Assembly (NCBI GenBank): GCA_035623985.1
Contig: DASPSJ010000089.1
Location: forward strand, 1-64,000
Source: DAHUYF01 sp035623985
Lineage (GTDB): Bacteria > Pseudomonadota > Alphaproteobacteria > ATCC43930 > CGMCC-115725
Reading direction: 5' to 3'
Length of the DNA: 64,000 nucleotides
The position numbers were made by a program, and so were the translations under genes. Below the pieces are notes generated by a model. It did no database searches and was not told where the DNA came from. It saw only the letters and a list, made by a program, of their open reading frames with translations. Positions within the stretch are counted from its first letter, which is position 1, and each line of letters begins with the position of its first letter. Positions 54,837 through 63,543 of this stretch are shown one piece after another.

Positions 54837-56159
54837 ATGCGCGTGTCAAGGATTTTTCTGGCAGCCGCCGCGCTGGCGCTTGCCGCGACGCCGGCGTGCT
54901 TCGCCGAAGGCGCGCCCATCGAGATTCAATGGTGGCACGCCATGACCAGCGTCAATGGCGAGCTGGTCAACGAGATGGCCGGGGAGTTCAACCGGGCGCA
55001 AAGCGATTACAAGGTCGTGCCGGTCTACAAGGGCGGCTACGCCGACACCATGCAGGCGGCGATCGCCGCCTTCCGCGCCGGCAATCCGCCGGCGATCGTG
55101 CAGATCTTCGAAGTCGGCACGGCGACGATGATGGCGGCAAAGGGCGCGGTGAAGCCGGTCTTCCAGCTCATGGCGGAAGCCGGCGAGCCCTTCGATCCCC
55201 ACCTCTATCTGCCGGCGATCGCCGGCTATTACAGCACCAGCGACGGCAAGATGCTGTCGCTGCCCTTCAACAGCTCGACGGCGATCCTCTATTACAACAA
55301 GGACGCCATCGCCAAGGCCGGGCTCGATCCCGCGGTGCCGCCCAAGACTTGGCCCGAGCTCTTCGCCGATGCCCGGAAGATCCGCGCCGCCGGCTATGCC
55401 TGCGGCTTCACCAGCTCCTGGATCTCGTGGATCCAGGTGGAGCAGTTCAGCGCCTGGCACAACCTGCCGCTCGGCACCAAGGCGAACGGCATGGACGGCG
55501 CCGACACCGTGCTCGACTTCAACAATCCGGTCCTGGCGCGCCACATCGCCAACCTCGCCGAGGCGCAGCAGGACAAGACCTTCGACTATGGCGGCCGCAC
55601 CATCGAGCCCGACCAGAAATTCGTCAGCGGCGAATGCGGCATGACGCTCAACTCCTCGGGCTTCTTCGGCCTCGCCAAGGCCGGCGCCAAATTCCCCTTC
55701 GGCGTCGGCGAGCTGCCCTATTATCCCGACGTCAAGGGCGCGCCGCAGAACTCGATCATCGGCGGCGCCAGCCTCTGGGTGATGGCGGGCAAGAAGCCGG
55801 ACGAGTACAAGGGCGTCGCGCGGTTCCTCACCTTTCTCTCCCAGACGCCGCAGCAGGTGCGCTTTCACGAGGCGACGGGCTATCTGCCGATCACCCAGGC
55901 GGCCTACGAGGCGGCGCGCGACGGCGGCTTCTACAAGGAGCATCCCGGCACCGAGCTGCCGATCCTCCAGATGACGGCGAAGCCGCCGACCGAGAACTCG
56001 CGCGGCTTGCGCTTCGGCAATCTCGTGCAGATCCGCGACGTCATCGCCGAGGAGCTCGAGGGCGCGTTCGCCGGCAAGGAGAGCGCGCAGCAGGCGCTCG
56101 ACAACGCGGTGAAGCGCGGCAACGCCGTCCTGAGCCAGTTCGAAGCGGCGACGAAATAG
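54837..56159 (+). CDS. ugpB: sn-Glycerol-3-phosphate ABC transporter, binding protein
   Basis: The 440-residue periplasmic protein has a signal peptide (IFLAAAALALAATPACFAE) and the UgpB segments IEIQWWHAMTSVNGELVNEM, VYKGGYADTMQAAIAAFRAG and TGYLPITQAAYEAARDGGFY. It binds glycerol-3-phosphate or glycerophosphodiesters. ATG at 54837 follows GGGGGAGGATCGGAC. First gene of ugpBAEC. Confidence 0.93.
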   Translation: MRVSRIFLAAAALALAATPACFAEGAPIEIQWWHAMTSVNGELVNEMAGEFNRAQSDYKVVPVYKGGYADTMQAAIAAFRAGNPPAIVQIFEVGTATMMAAKGAVKPVFQLMAEAGEPFDPHLYLPAIAGYYSTSDGKMLSLPFNSSTAILYYNKDAIAKAGLDPAVPPKTWPELFADARKIRAAGYACGFTSSWISWIQVEQFSAWHNLPLGTKANGMDGADTVLDFNNPVLARHIANLAEAQQDKTFDYGGRTIEPDQKFVSGECGMTLNSSGFFGLAKAGAKFPFGVGELPYYPDVKGAPQNSIIGGASLWVMAGKKPDEYKGVARFLTFLSQTPQQVRFHEATGYLPITQAAYEAARDGGFYKEHPGTELPILQMTAKPPTENSRGLRFGNLVQIRDVIAEELEGAFAGKESAQQALDNAVKRGNAVLSQFEAATK

Positions 56160-56177
56160 CGCGAAGGGCGCGGGAAG

Positions 56178-57059
56178 ATGCAGCGGCGCGTCATCTTCCG
56201 CGGCACCTTGCTGCCCTGCCTGCTGGTGGCGCCGCAGCTTGCGGTGACGCTGGTCTTCTTCTTCTGGCCGGCGGGGCAGGCCTTCTGGCAGTCGCTCCAT
56301 CGCGAGGACCCTTTCGGCCTCTCCTCGCGCTTCGTCGGATTGGACAATTTCGCCGCGGTGCTGGCCGATCCCGATTATGCCGACGCCATCCTCCGCACCC
56401 TCGTGTTCTCCGTCGCCGTCACCGCGCTGGTGCTGGCGCCCTCGCTGTTGCTGGCGGTGATGGCCGACCGCGTCGTCAAGGCGGCCGCCGCCTACAAGAC
56501 GGTGCTGCTGCTGCCCTATGCGGTGGCGCCGGCGGTGGCGGGCGTGCTCTGGCTCTTCCTGTTCTATCCCAATGTCGGGCTGCTCGGCCTCGCGCTCACG
56601 GCTCTCGGCGTCGAGTGGAACTATTTCCTCAACGGCGCGCAGGCGATGGCGCTGGTCGTCATCGCCTCGGCCTGGAAGCAGATCAGCTATAATTTCCTGT
56701 TCTTCCTGGCGGGGCTGCAATCGATCCCGAAAGCGCTGCTCGAGGCGGCGGCGATCGACGGCGCCAACGCCCGAAGGCGATTCTGGACGATCGTCTTTCC
56801 GCTGCTGTCGCCAACCGCCTTCTTCCTCATCGTCGTCGACATCGTCTACGCCTTCTTCGATACCTTCGCCGTCATCCGCAGCGTCACCCGCGGCGGGCCC
56901 GGCAAGGCGACGGAGATCCTGGTCTACAAGGTCTATTACGACGGCTGGGAGGCGCAGGATCTCAACGCCTCGGCGGCGCAATCGGTGATCCTGATGGCGA
57001 TCGTGGTGGCGCTCACCGCGCTGCAATTCCGCTATGTCGAGCGCCGGGTGCACTACTGA
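56178..57059 (+). CDS. ugpA: sn-Glycerol-3-phosphate ABC transporter, permease
   Basis: The 293-residue permease has six membrane helices and the EAA loop EAAAIDGANARRRFWTIVFPLLSP. FFWPAGQAFWQSLHREDPFG is typical of UgpA. It overlaps ugpE by one base. Confidence 0.95.
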   Translation: MQRRVIFRGTLLPCLLVAPQLAVTLVFFFWPAGQAFWQSLHREDPFGLSSRFVGLDNFAAVLADPDYADAILRTLVFSVAVTALVLAPSLLLAVMADRVVKAAAAYKTVLLLPYAVAPAVAGVLWLFLFYPNVGLLGLALTALGVEWNYFLNGAQAMALVVIASAWKQISYNFLFFLAGLQSIPKALLEAAAIDGANARRRFWTIVFPLLSPTAFFLIVVDIVYAFFDTFAVIRSVTRGGPGKATEILVYKVYYDGWEAQDLNASAAQSVILMAIVVALTALQFRYVERRVHY

Positions 57060-57904
57060 TGCGCGCCCGCCCCGCCTCGCTCGACTGGCTGCCGCATCTC
57101 GTGCTCTGGGCCGGCATCGCCATCATCGCCTTCCCGATCTACATCACCTTCGTCGCCTCGAGCCTGACGCCGCAGGACATCCTCGCCGGCATGCCGCTGC
57201 TGCCGGGCGCGCATCTCTTCCAGAACTACCGCGACGCGCTGGTCAGCGGCGTCGCCGCCACCAGCGGCGTGTCGGTGGCGCGCATGCTGTGGAACAGCCT
57301 GGTGATGGCCCTCATCATCGCCTTGGGCAAGATCGCGATCTCGCTGCTCTCGGCCTATGCCGTGGTGTTCTTCCGCTTTCCGCTGCGCATGGCGGTCTTC
57401 TGGATGATCTTCGTCACCTTGATGCTGCCGGTGGAGGTGCGCATCGTGCCGACCTACAAGGTGGTGGCCGATCTCGGCATGATCGACAGCTTCGCCGGCC
57501 TCACCGTCCCGCTGATCGCCTCGGCCACCGCGACGCTGCTCTTCCGCCAGTTCTTCCTCACCATCCCCGACGAGCTGGTGGAGGCGGCCAAGATCGACGG
57601 CGCCGGCCCGCTGCGCTTCCTCCTCGACACCGTGATCCCGCTGTCGCGCACCAACCTCGCGGCGCTCTTCGTCATTCTCTTCATCTATGGCTGGAACCAG
57701 TTCCTCTGGCCGCTCATCGTCACCGACAGCGCGCCGATGACCACCATCGTCATCGGGCTCACCCGCATGATCGGCACCGGCGACGGCCGCACCGATTGGG
57801 ACATCGTCATGGCCACCGCCATCCTCGCCATGCTGCCGCCGGCGCTGGTGGTGGTGCTGATGCAGCGCTGGTTCGTCAAGGGCCTCATCGAAAGCGAGAA
57901 GTGA
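57059..57904 (+). CDS. ugpE: sn-Glycerol-3-phosphate ABC transporter, permease
   Basis: The 281-residue permease has six membrane helices and the EAA loop EAAKIDGAGPLRFLLDTVIP. LTPQDILAGMPLLPGAHLFQ and MLPVEVRIVPTYKVV are UgpE-like. ATG at 57059 overlaps the ugpA stop (TGATG). Confidence 0.95.
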   Translation: MRARPASLDWLPHLVLWAGIAIIAFPIYITFVASSLTPQDILAGMPLLPGAHLFQNYRDALVSGVAATSGVSVARMLWNSLVMALIIALGKIAISLLSAYAVVFFRFPLRMAVFWMIFVTLMLPVEVRIVPTYKVVADLGMIDSFAGLTVPLIASATATLLFRQFFLTIPDELVEAAKIDGAGPLRFLLDTVIPLSRTNLAALFVILFIYGWNQFLWPLIVTDSAPMTTIVIGLTRMIGTGDGRTDWDIVMATAILAMLPPALVVVLMQRWFVKGLIESEK

Positions 57905-58965
57905 TGGCCGAGGTCTCGCTCCGGGCTTTGCGCAAATCCTACGGCGCCGTCGAGGTGATCCACGACGTCTCCTGCGACATCGCCGACGGCGAGCTGATCG
58001 TCGTGGTCGGCCCCTCGGGCTGCGGCAAGTCGACCCTGCTGCGCATGGTGGCGGGGCTCGAGGACGTCACCGCAGGCGAGATCGCGATTGCCGGCAAAGT
58101 GGTGAACGCCATCGAGCCCAAGGACCGCGACATCGCCATGGTGTTCCAGAACTACGCGCTCTATCCGCACATGACGGTGCGCGACAACATGGCCTATGGG
58201 CTGCGCATCCGCGGGCTCGCGCGCGCCGAGATCGAGGCGCGGGTGCGGCGCGCCGCCGGCATCCTGCATCTGGAAGCGCTGCTCGACCGCAAGCCGCGCC
58301 AGCTCTCCGGCGGCCAGCGCCAGCGCGTCGCCATGGGCCGCGCCATCGTGCGCGAGCCGCAGGTCTTCCTGTTCGACGAGCCGCTCTCCAACCTCGACGC
58401 CCAGCTCCGCGTGCAGATGCGCGTCGAGATCCGGCGCCTCCAGCAATCGCTCGCCACCACCGCGATCTACGTGACCCACGACCAGGTGGAGGCGATGACG
58501 CTGGCCGACCGGCTCATCGTCATGCATGCGGGGCGCGCCGAGCAGGTGGGCGCGCCGCTCGAGCTTTATGAGCGGCCCGCGACCGTCTTCGTTGGCGGAT
58601 TCATCGGCTCGCCGGCGATGAACTTCCTGCCGGTGGTGGCGACCGGCGACGGCGTGGCGCTCGCCGACGGCACGCGCCTGCCGCGCCTCGCGGACAGCGG
58701 CGCGCTCGCTCCCGGCCGCGCGCTGACCCTCGGCGTCCGCCCCGAGCATCTCGCCGCCGGCGGCGCGGCGGCGCTCACCGTCACGGTCGAGCTTGCCGAG
58801 ATGCTCGGCGCCGACACCATCGTCCACGGAAGGCTCGGCGACGGGACGCTGCTCCAGGCGCGGCTTCCCGGCACCGAGCGCGCCAAGCCCGGCGAGCGAA
58901 TGCCGTTGGCGGTCGATCCACGGCGGCTGCATCTCTTCGATCGCGAGAGCGGAAAGCGGGTGTGA
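57904..58965 (+). CDS. ugpC: sn-Glycerol-3-phosphate ABC transporter, ATPase
   Basis: The 353-residue MalK-type ATPase has Walker A GPSGCGKST at 36-44, signature LSGGQRQRVAMGRA, Walker B FLFDEPLSNLDAQ and the H-loop THDQVEAMTLADR, followed by the TOBE regulatory domain. ATG at 57904 overlaps the ugpE stop. Its 3' end has a degraded second copy at 62765-62905. Confidence 0.95.
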   Translation: MAEVSLRALRKSYGAVEVIHDVSCDIADGELIVVVGPSGCGKSTLLRMVAGLEDVTAGEIAIAGKVVNAIEPKDRDIAMVFQNYALYPHMTVRDNMAYGLRIRGLARAEIEARVRRAAGILHLEALLDRKPRQLSGGQRQRVAMGRAIVREPQVFLFDEPLSNLDAQLRVQMRVEIRRLQQSLATTAIYVTHDQVEAMTLADRLIVMHAGRAEQVGAPLELYERPATVFVGGFIGSPAMNFLPVVATGDGVALADGTRLPRLADSGALAPGRALTLGVRPEHLAAGGAAALTVTVELAEMLGADTIVHGRLGDGTLLQARLPGTERAKPGERMPLAVDPRRLHLFDRESGKRV

Positions 58966-59238
58966 GGGGAGGTGCGCCGCGGCGGGCATAGGCACCGGGT
59001 GCGGCATCCCGATCATGGCGCGCGTTCACAGGCAAGACCCTCGAGCCGGACGCCGCCGGTCAATCCAGAACCCGACATCGCCGCCCCTTTCCAGAAGCGG
59101 ACCGCGTCCTGTACCGTATTCGCCGGGTTGCCGGCGGGACGTGCCGAATTCTCTGCATGTCGGTCAAGGGCGAATGGACTCACCATGGCGTGGCAGCCCC
59201 GGTCATCGGGGAAATATCGGTGCCGTCCGGGAGGCCGA

Positions 59239-60231
59239 ATGATGAGAATTGGCCGGTCGATCTTTTCAGCGGCGGCGATGGTCGCCGCGTGCTGGCTGGC
59301 GCAGGGCGAGGCCACCGCTCAAGACGCGCCGAAGGTTTATCGCGTCGGCCTGCTCACCTCCGGGCCGCCGGGCGTCGGACTCCTCGGCCCGGAGCTGGTC
59401 CGGGACTTCGTGCGGCGCGGCTACGTGCCCGACAAGACCATCGCCTTCGAGCCCCGGGCGGCGCAAGGCAAAATCGACCTGTTGCCGGCGCTCGTCGAGG
59501 AATTGGTGGCGAGCCACGTCGATGTGATCATCACCGTGAGCTATCCGGCGGCGATCGCCGCCAAGGAGCATGCCGGCGGCATTCCGATCGTCGTCACGCT
59601 GTCGGGCGACCCGGTGGCCACCCATCTCGTCGACAGCCTGGCACGGCCGGGCGGCACCATCACCGGCGTCTCGGAGATCGCGACGGAGCTTTCCGCCAAG
59701 CGACTGCAGCTCCTGAAGGAGGCCGTGCCCGGCGTGCATTCGGTCGCGGTGCTGTGGAACGCCGATGATCTCGGCATGACCTTGCGCTACCGCGCGGCGG
59801 AGGAGGAAGCGGCGAAGCTCGGCATGGTCATCGTGCCGTTGGGCGTGCATGCGCCCGATGATTTCGATACCGCCTTCACGGAGATGACGAAGACGCCGCC
59901 GGACGCCATCCTGATGGTCACCGACGTCCTCACCAACCTCAACCGCAAGCGCGTCATCGATTTTGCCGCCGCGCACCATTTGCCGAGCATTTTCGAATAC
60001 GATTCACTCGCCCATGACGGCGGCCTGATGGCTTACGGGCCGAACATGAGCGATATCATGGATCGCGCCGCCGGCCTCGCCGACCGCATCCTGCACGGCG
60101 CCAAGCCCGCCGATCTGCCGCTGGAGCTGCCGACGCGGTTCCAGTACGCCGTCAATCTCAAGACCGCGAAGGCCCTGGGCATCACGATTTCGGAGTCCGC
60201 CCAGCTCCGCGCCGACGACGTGATCGAATGA
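59239..60231 (+). CDS. ABC-type binding protein (COG2984/TrpX-like)
   Basis: The 330-residue exported protein has a signal peptide (IFSAAAMVAACWLAQGEATA) and the COG2984 pattern: YRVGLLTSGPP, DVIITVSYPAAIAAKEH, IPIVVTLSGDPVATHLVDSL, RPGGTITGVSEIATELSAKR and FQYAVNLKTAKALGI. No permease or ATPase follows; instead it overlaps a cyclase gene (ATGA), a pairing that implies sensing rather than uptake. Ligand unknown. Confidence 0.88.
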   Translation: MMRIGRSIFSAAAMVAACWLAQGEATAQDAPKVYRVGLLTSGPPGVGLLGPELVRDFVRRGYVPDKTIAFEPRAAQGKIDLLPALVEELVASHVDVIITVSYPAAIAAKEHAGGIPIVVTLSGDPVATHLVDSLARPGGTITGVSEIATELSAKRLQLLKEAVPGVHSVAVLWNADDLGMTLRYRAAEEEAAKLGMVIVPLGVHAPDDFDTAFTEMTKTPPDAILMVTDVLTNLNRKRVIDFAAAHHLPSIFEYDSLAHDGGLMAYGPNMSDIMDRAAGLADRILHGAKPADLPLELPTRFQYAVNLKTAKALGITISESAQLRADDVIE

Positions 60232-62009
60232 GCGCTGAACCGCCGGCCGGCGCTGACCGGCCGAGACGACCGCTGTTCCAAAAATACTTCCTTGCGCTGT
60301 TCATCGCCGTCGTCGTGCCGCTGCTGGCGAGCGGCGCGATCGAGGCCTGGTTCGGCTATCGCGACGAGCGGACCAACATCAGCCAGCGGCTCAGAACCGA
60401 GGCCAATGCGGCGGCCGGCAAGATCCAGGCCTTCCTCGACGACATCCGCGATCAGCTCGAATGGACGGTGCAGCTTCCGTGGAGCGAGGGCTCGGACGAG
60501 CGCCATCGCTACGACGTGCTGCGCCTGCTGCGCCAGGTGCCGGCGATCGTCGATGTCGTGCTGGTCGACGGCAAGGACATCGAGCGGCTGCACGCCTCGC
60601 GCACCGATCCCGACATCGTCAATAGCGGGACCGACCATGCCGACGACCCGGCCTATCTGGGGGCCCGCGCGGCGGGCGTCTGGTACGGGCCCGTGACCTT
60701 GCACAAGGGCTCCGAGCCCTACATGACCATCGCCGTGGCCGGCAGCCGGGAGAGCGCGGGCGTAACCATCGCCGTGATCAATCTGAAGCTGATCTGGGAC
60801 GTGATCTCCGCCATCCATGTCGGCACGGCCGGCGACGCCTTCGCGCTCGACCGCGAGGGGCATCTGGTCGCTCATCCGGATATCAGCCTGATGCTGCGCG
60901 GCGAGGACGACGCAGCGGTGGCCGCGCTGCGCCGATTGCAGCAAGCGTCGCTCGCCGCCGGCGATGAAGCGGTCGCCGGCGCGGATGCCGGGCATCGGAC
61001 CGTGCTCGCCGCCATGGCGCGGGTTGCCGGCCCGGACTGGATGGCGTTCGTCGAGCAGCCGACCGTGGAGGCGCTGGCGCCGCTGCGCCGGGCGCTGTGG
61101 CGCACGGCGATTCTGGTGCTGCTCGGCGCGCTCTTCGCGGCCGCGCTCGCCTGGCTGCTGGCCCGGCGGATGACGGGCCCCATCCGCCTCCTCGAAGAGG
61201 GCGCAGCACTCATCGGCGCCGGCCGGTTCGACCAGCCCATCCATATCGCGACGGGCGACGAGCTGGAGCGGCTCGCGGCGCGGTTCAACCAGATGGCGGG
61301 CGAGCTTGCGCTGTCGCAGGAGCGCTCGGAACGCATCGCCCGGCTGAAGCGCTTCCTCTCGCCGCAGGTGGCGGAGCTGGTCGAGCAGGCGGGGCAGGAC
61401 GAGGCGCTCGCCGGACATCGCGCCGAAGTGGTGGTGCTGTTCTGCGATCTGCGCGGCTTCACCGCCTTTTCCGCCGCCGCCGCGCCGGAAAAGATCATGA
61501 GCGTGCTCGGCGACTATTATGAAGCGCTGGGCGCGATCATCGTGCGCTACGAGGCGACCCTGACCTCGTTCTCGGGCGACGGGCTGATGCTCCTGCTGAA
61601 CGCTCCCATGCGCTGCCCCGACAACCCGGCCGAGCGCGCTGTGCGCATGGCGGTCGACATGCAGCAGGCGGTCCAGGCCCTGATCGTCGGCTGGCGCCGG
61701 CGCGGCTATCAGGTCGGCTTTGGCGTCGGGCTCGCCCGGGGTGAGGCGACGGTCGGGCGCATCGGCTACGAAGGCAGGCTCGACTACACCGCCATCGGCA
61801 GCGTCACGAACCTGGCCTCGCGGCTCTGCGCCGCCGCCGAGGATCGCCAGATCCTGATCGACGAAGCGGCCGCCGCATCGGTCAGCGGCACGATCGCGCT
61901 CGAGTCCCTGGGGACGCGCCGCCTCAAAGGCTTCGACGAGGCGGTGCCGGTATTCACGGTCGGCAAGACGATCATCACGGGCGAGATCGACTCAAGAGTG
62001 GGAACCTAG
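60228..62009 (+). CDS. Membrane adenylate/guanylate cyclase with Cache-like sensor and HAMP
   Basis: The 593-residue protein has a membrane helix (about 20-42), a periplasmic Cache-like domain (45-285, with GTAGDAFALDREGHLVAHPD), a second helix (about 291-313), HAMP (314-365) and a class III cyclase domain (about 400-580). Metal ligands Asp407 (FCDLRGFT) and Asp451 (FSGDG), and Asn528/Arg532 (TNLASRLC), are kept. It probably makes cAMP on a signal from the co-transcribed binding protein. ATGA overlap with the preceding gene. Confidence 0.9.
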   Translation: MSAEPPAGADRPRRPLFQKYFLALFIAVVVPLLASGAIEAWFGYRDERTNISQRLRTEANAAAGKIQAFLDDIRDQLEWTVQLPWSEGSDERHRYDVLRLLRQVPAIVDVVLVDGKDIERLHASRTDPDIVNSGTDHADDPAYLGARAAGVWYGPVTLHKGSEPYMTIAVAGSRESAGVTIAVINLKLIWDVISAIHVGTAGDAFALDREGHLVAHPDISLMLRGEDDAAVAALRRLQQASLAAGDEAVAGADAGHRTVLAAMARVAGPDWMAFVEQPTVEALAPLRRALWRTAILVLLGALFAAALAWLLARRMTGPIRLLEEGAALIGAGRFDQPIHIATGDELERLAARFNQMAGELALSQERSERIARLKRFLSPQVAELVEQAGQDEALAGHRAEVVVLFCDLRGFTAFSAAAAPEKIMSVLGDYYEALGAIIVRYEATLTSFSGDGLMLLLNAPMRCPDNPAERAVRMAVDMQQAVQALIVGWRRRGYQVGFGVGLARGEATVGRIGYEGRLDYTAIGSVTNLASRLCAAAEDRQILIDEAAAASVSGTIALESLGTRRLKGFDEAVPVFTVGKTIITGEIDSRVGT

Positions 62010-62140
62010 CCGGCGCGCGCGGGCGCCCATAAAGGAGGGCAGAGTACGCTTCTACGCACGCCCGAGGCGCGCCGCGCATTTTTTCAAGGACCGCCCGCAC
62101 CGCCTCTGCCACACTGCGGCGGACGCGCCAGGAGCCTGCC

Positions 62141-62620
62141 ATGCAAGCAAGACCGAGCCACCTCCCGGAAGGATATCACACGCTTACCCCTTACCTCATC
62201 GTCGACGGCGCGGCGCGTGCCATTGCCTTCTACAAGGCAGCCTTCGGCGCGGTCGAGGTGCTGCGCCTCGACGGGCCCGGCGGCACCATCGGCCATGCCG
62301 AGATCGTCATCGGCGACAGCCGCCTCATGCTCGCCGACGAGCATCCGGAATTCGACGCGCAAAGCCCCCGGCGCCTCGGCGGCTCGCCGGTCACGCTCCA
62401 TCTCTATGTCGACGACGCCGATGCTTGGATCGCGCGCGCGGTCGCCGCCGGCGCCAGCCCCACCCGGCCGGTCGAGAATCAGTTCTACGGCGACCGCATC
62501 GGCGGGATCAGGGATCCCTTCGGCTATGTCTGGTGGTGCGCGACGCGGAAGGAGACCCTGACGCCGGACGAGCTGCGCCGGCGCTCGGAGGAGCATCTGC
62601 GCCGGGCGCGCGGCGGCTGA
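62141..62620 (+). CDS. VOC/PhnB-like glyoxalase-fold protein
   Basis: The 159-residue protein begins LTPYLIVDGAARAIAFYKAA and contains IGHAEIVIGDSRLMLADE and YGDRIGGIRDPFGYVWWCA, the PhnB-type vicinal oxygen chelate fold. Metal and substrate cannot be read from the sequence. It lies immediately left of the degraded duplication. Confidence 0.85.
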   Translation: MQARPSHLPEGYHTLTPYLIVDGAARAIAFYKAAFGAVEVLRLDGPGGTIGHAEIVIGDSRLMLADEHPEFDAQSPRRLGGSPVTLHLYVDDADAWIARAVAAGASPTRPVENQFYGDRIGGIRDPFGYVWWCATRKETLTPDELRRRSEEHLRRARGG

Positions 62621-62633
62621 CGCCGCGGCGCGA

Positions 62634-62764
62634 TCAACCGATGCGCAGCAGCCAGACGCGGTCGTCGTTGGCCGAGCAGCTACCCCAGCGCGTCGTGGTA
62701 TCGCGCACGCTGACGCGGCCCACCGTCCGGCCAAGCTGAAGCGCGAGCCGGCGGGCGCGGCGGC
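62634..62764 (-). pseudogene. ygjP-like fragment (collapsed duplicate)
   Basis: The segment repeats parts of the 53920-54633 gene: the C-terminal end (WLLRIG) and about 97 bases matching 54122-54218 with four mismatches. The bases between are deleted, so TRWGSCSAN joins directly to DRVWLLRIG and the HExxH is lost. Confidence 0.9.
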
Positions 62765-62905
62765 ATGATCGGCACCGGCAACGGCACGCCGCTTCAGGCG
62801 CGGCTTCCCGGCACCGAGCGCGCCAAGCCCGGCGAGCGAATGCCGCTCTCCTTCGACCCGCGCCGGCTCTCTCTTTTCGACCGCGAGACCGGCACGCGGG
62901 CATGA
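62765..62905 (+). pseudogene. ugpC 3'-end fragment (collapsed duplicate)
   Basis: The last 46 codons reproduce the ugpC C-terminus (LQARLPGTERAKPGERMPL, then DPRRLSLFDRETGTRA). The run 62795-62845 is identical over 51 bases to 58855-58905. It abuts the ygjP fragment, in the same relative order and orientation as the full genes at 53920-58965. Confidence 0.9.
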
Positions 62906-62926
62906 GGGAGCATCGGCGCGCGCCGC

Positions 62927-63457
62927 TCAGCCCTTGGGGCCGGGGGCGCGCGCATGGAGATGCGCCGCCTCGCCGCCGGCTTCCGCCAGCAGCCGCAGCG
63001 CCGCCGCCTCGCTCCGGGGGTCGTCGACGCGCACCCAGAGCAGCACCGCCCCCGCGTTGAGCGCGGCGGCGAAGGCGGCGCTGTGCTCATTGGCGGCGAT
63101 CCGATCGAGCACCTCCTTCAACGCGGCGCCGCCGAGCCCCGCCGCGATCACCGCGGCGATGGTGGCACCGACCGGCCCGGTCGAGAGCAGCACGATGCCG
63201 GCAACCGTGAGCGGCGCGAGATAGCCGACCTCGTCGGTGAGCCCGGCGAAGAGGCTGGCGCCGGGCTTGCCGGGATAGCCCGGCAGCTCGCCCGCCACTT
63301 CGAGCGAATCATGACTGGCCAGCACCGAGAGATCGGCGGGCTTGAAGCCGGCATCGAGCAGCGCCGCCACCGCGCGGCGCAGCGCCGCCTTGTCGGCAAA
63401 AGAAGCGACCGCCTCGCGGATGACGGCGGAAGAGGGCTGGTCGTGGGGGCGGGCCAT
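62927..63457 (-). CDS. Small membrane protein with stress-protein-like N-terminus
   Basis: The 176-residue protein has an N-terminal alpha/beta part (FADKAALRRAVAALLDAGF, DLSVLASHDSLEV) like YflT/general-stress 17M domains, then a hydrophobic Gly/Ala hairpin (LAPLTVAGIVLLSTGPVGAT, IAAVIAAGLGGAALKEVLDR) and another short domain. Function unknown. Divergent from mutS. Confidence 0.65.
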   Translation of the reverse strand: MARPHDQPSSAVIREAVASFADKAALRRAVAALLDAGFKPADLSVLASHDSLEVAGELPGYPGKPGASLFAGLTDEVGYLAPLTVAGIVLLSTGPVGATIAAVIAAGLGGAALKEVLDRIAANEHSAAFAAALNAGAVLLWVRVDDPRSEAAALRLLAEAGGEAAHLHARAPGPKG

Positions 63458-63543
63458 GGCGCTGTCTTGTCCTTCCGCATCCGTGCTAGGTTGACCGCGG
63501 CCTTAGGTCAAACGCCCGCCGCCGGCAACCCCTTCGTTTCGCG

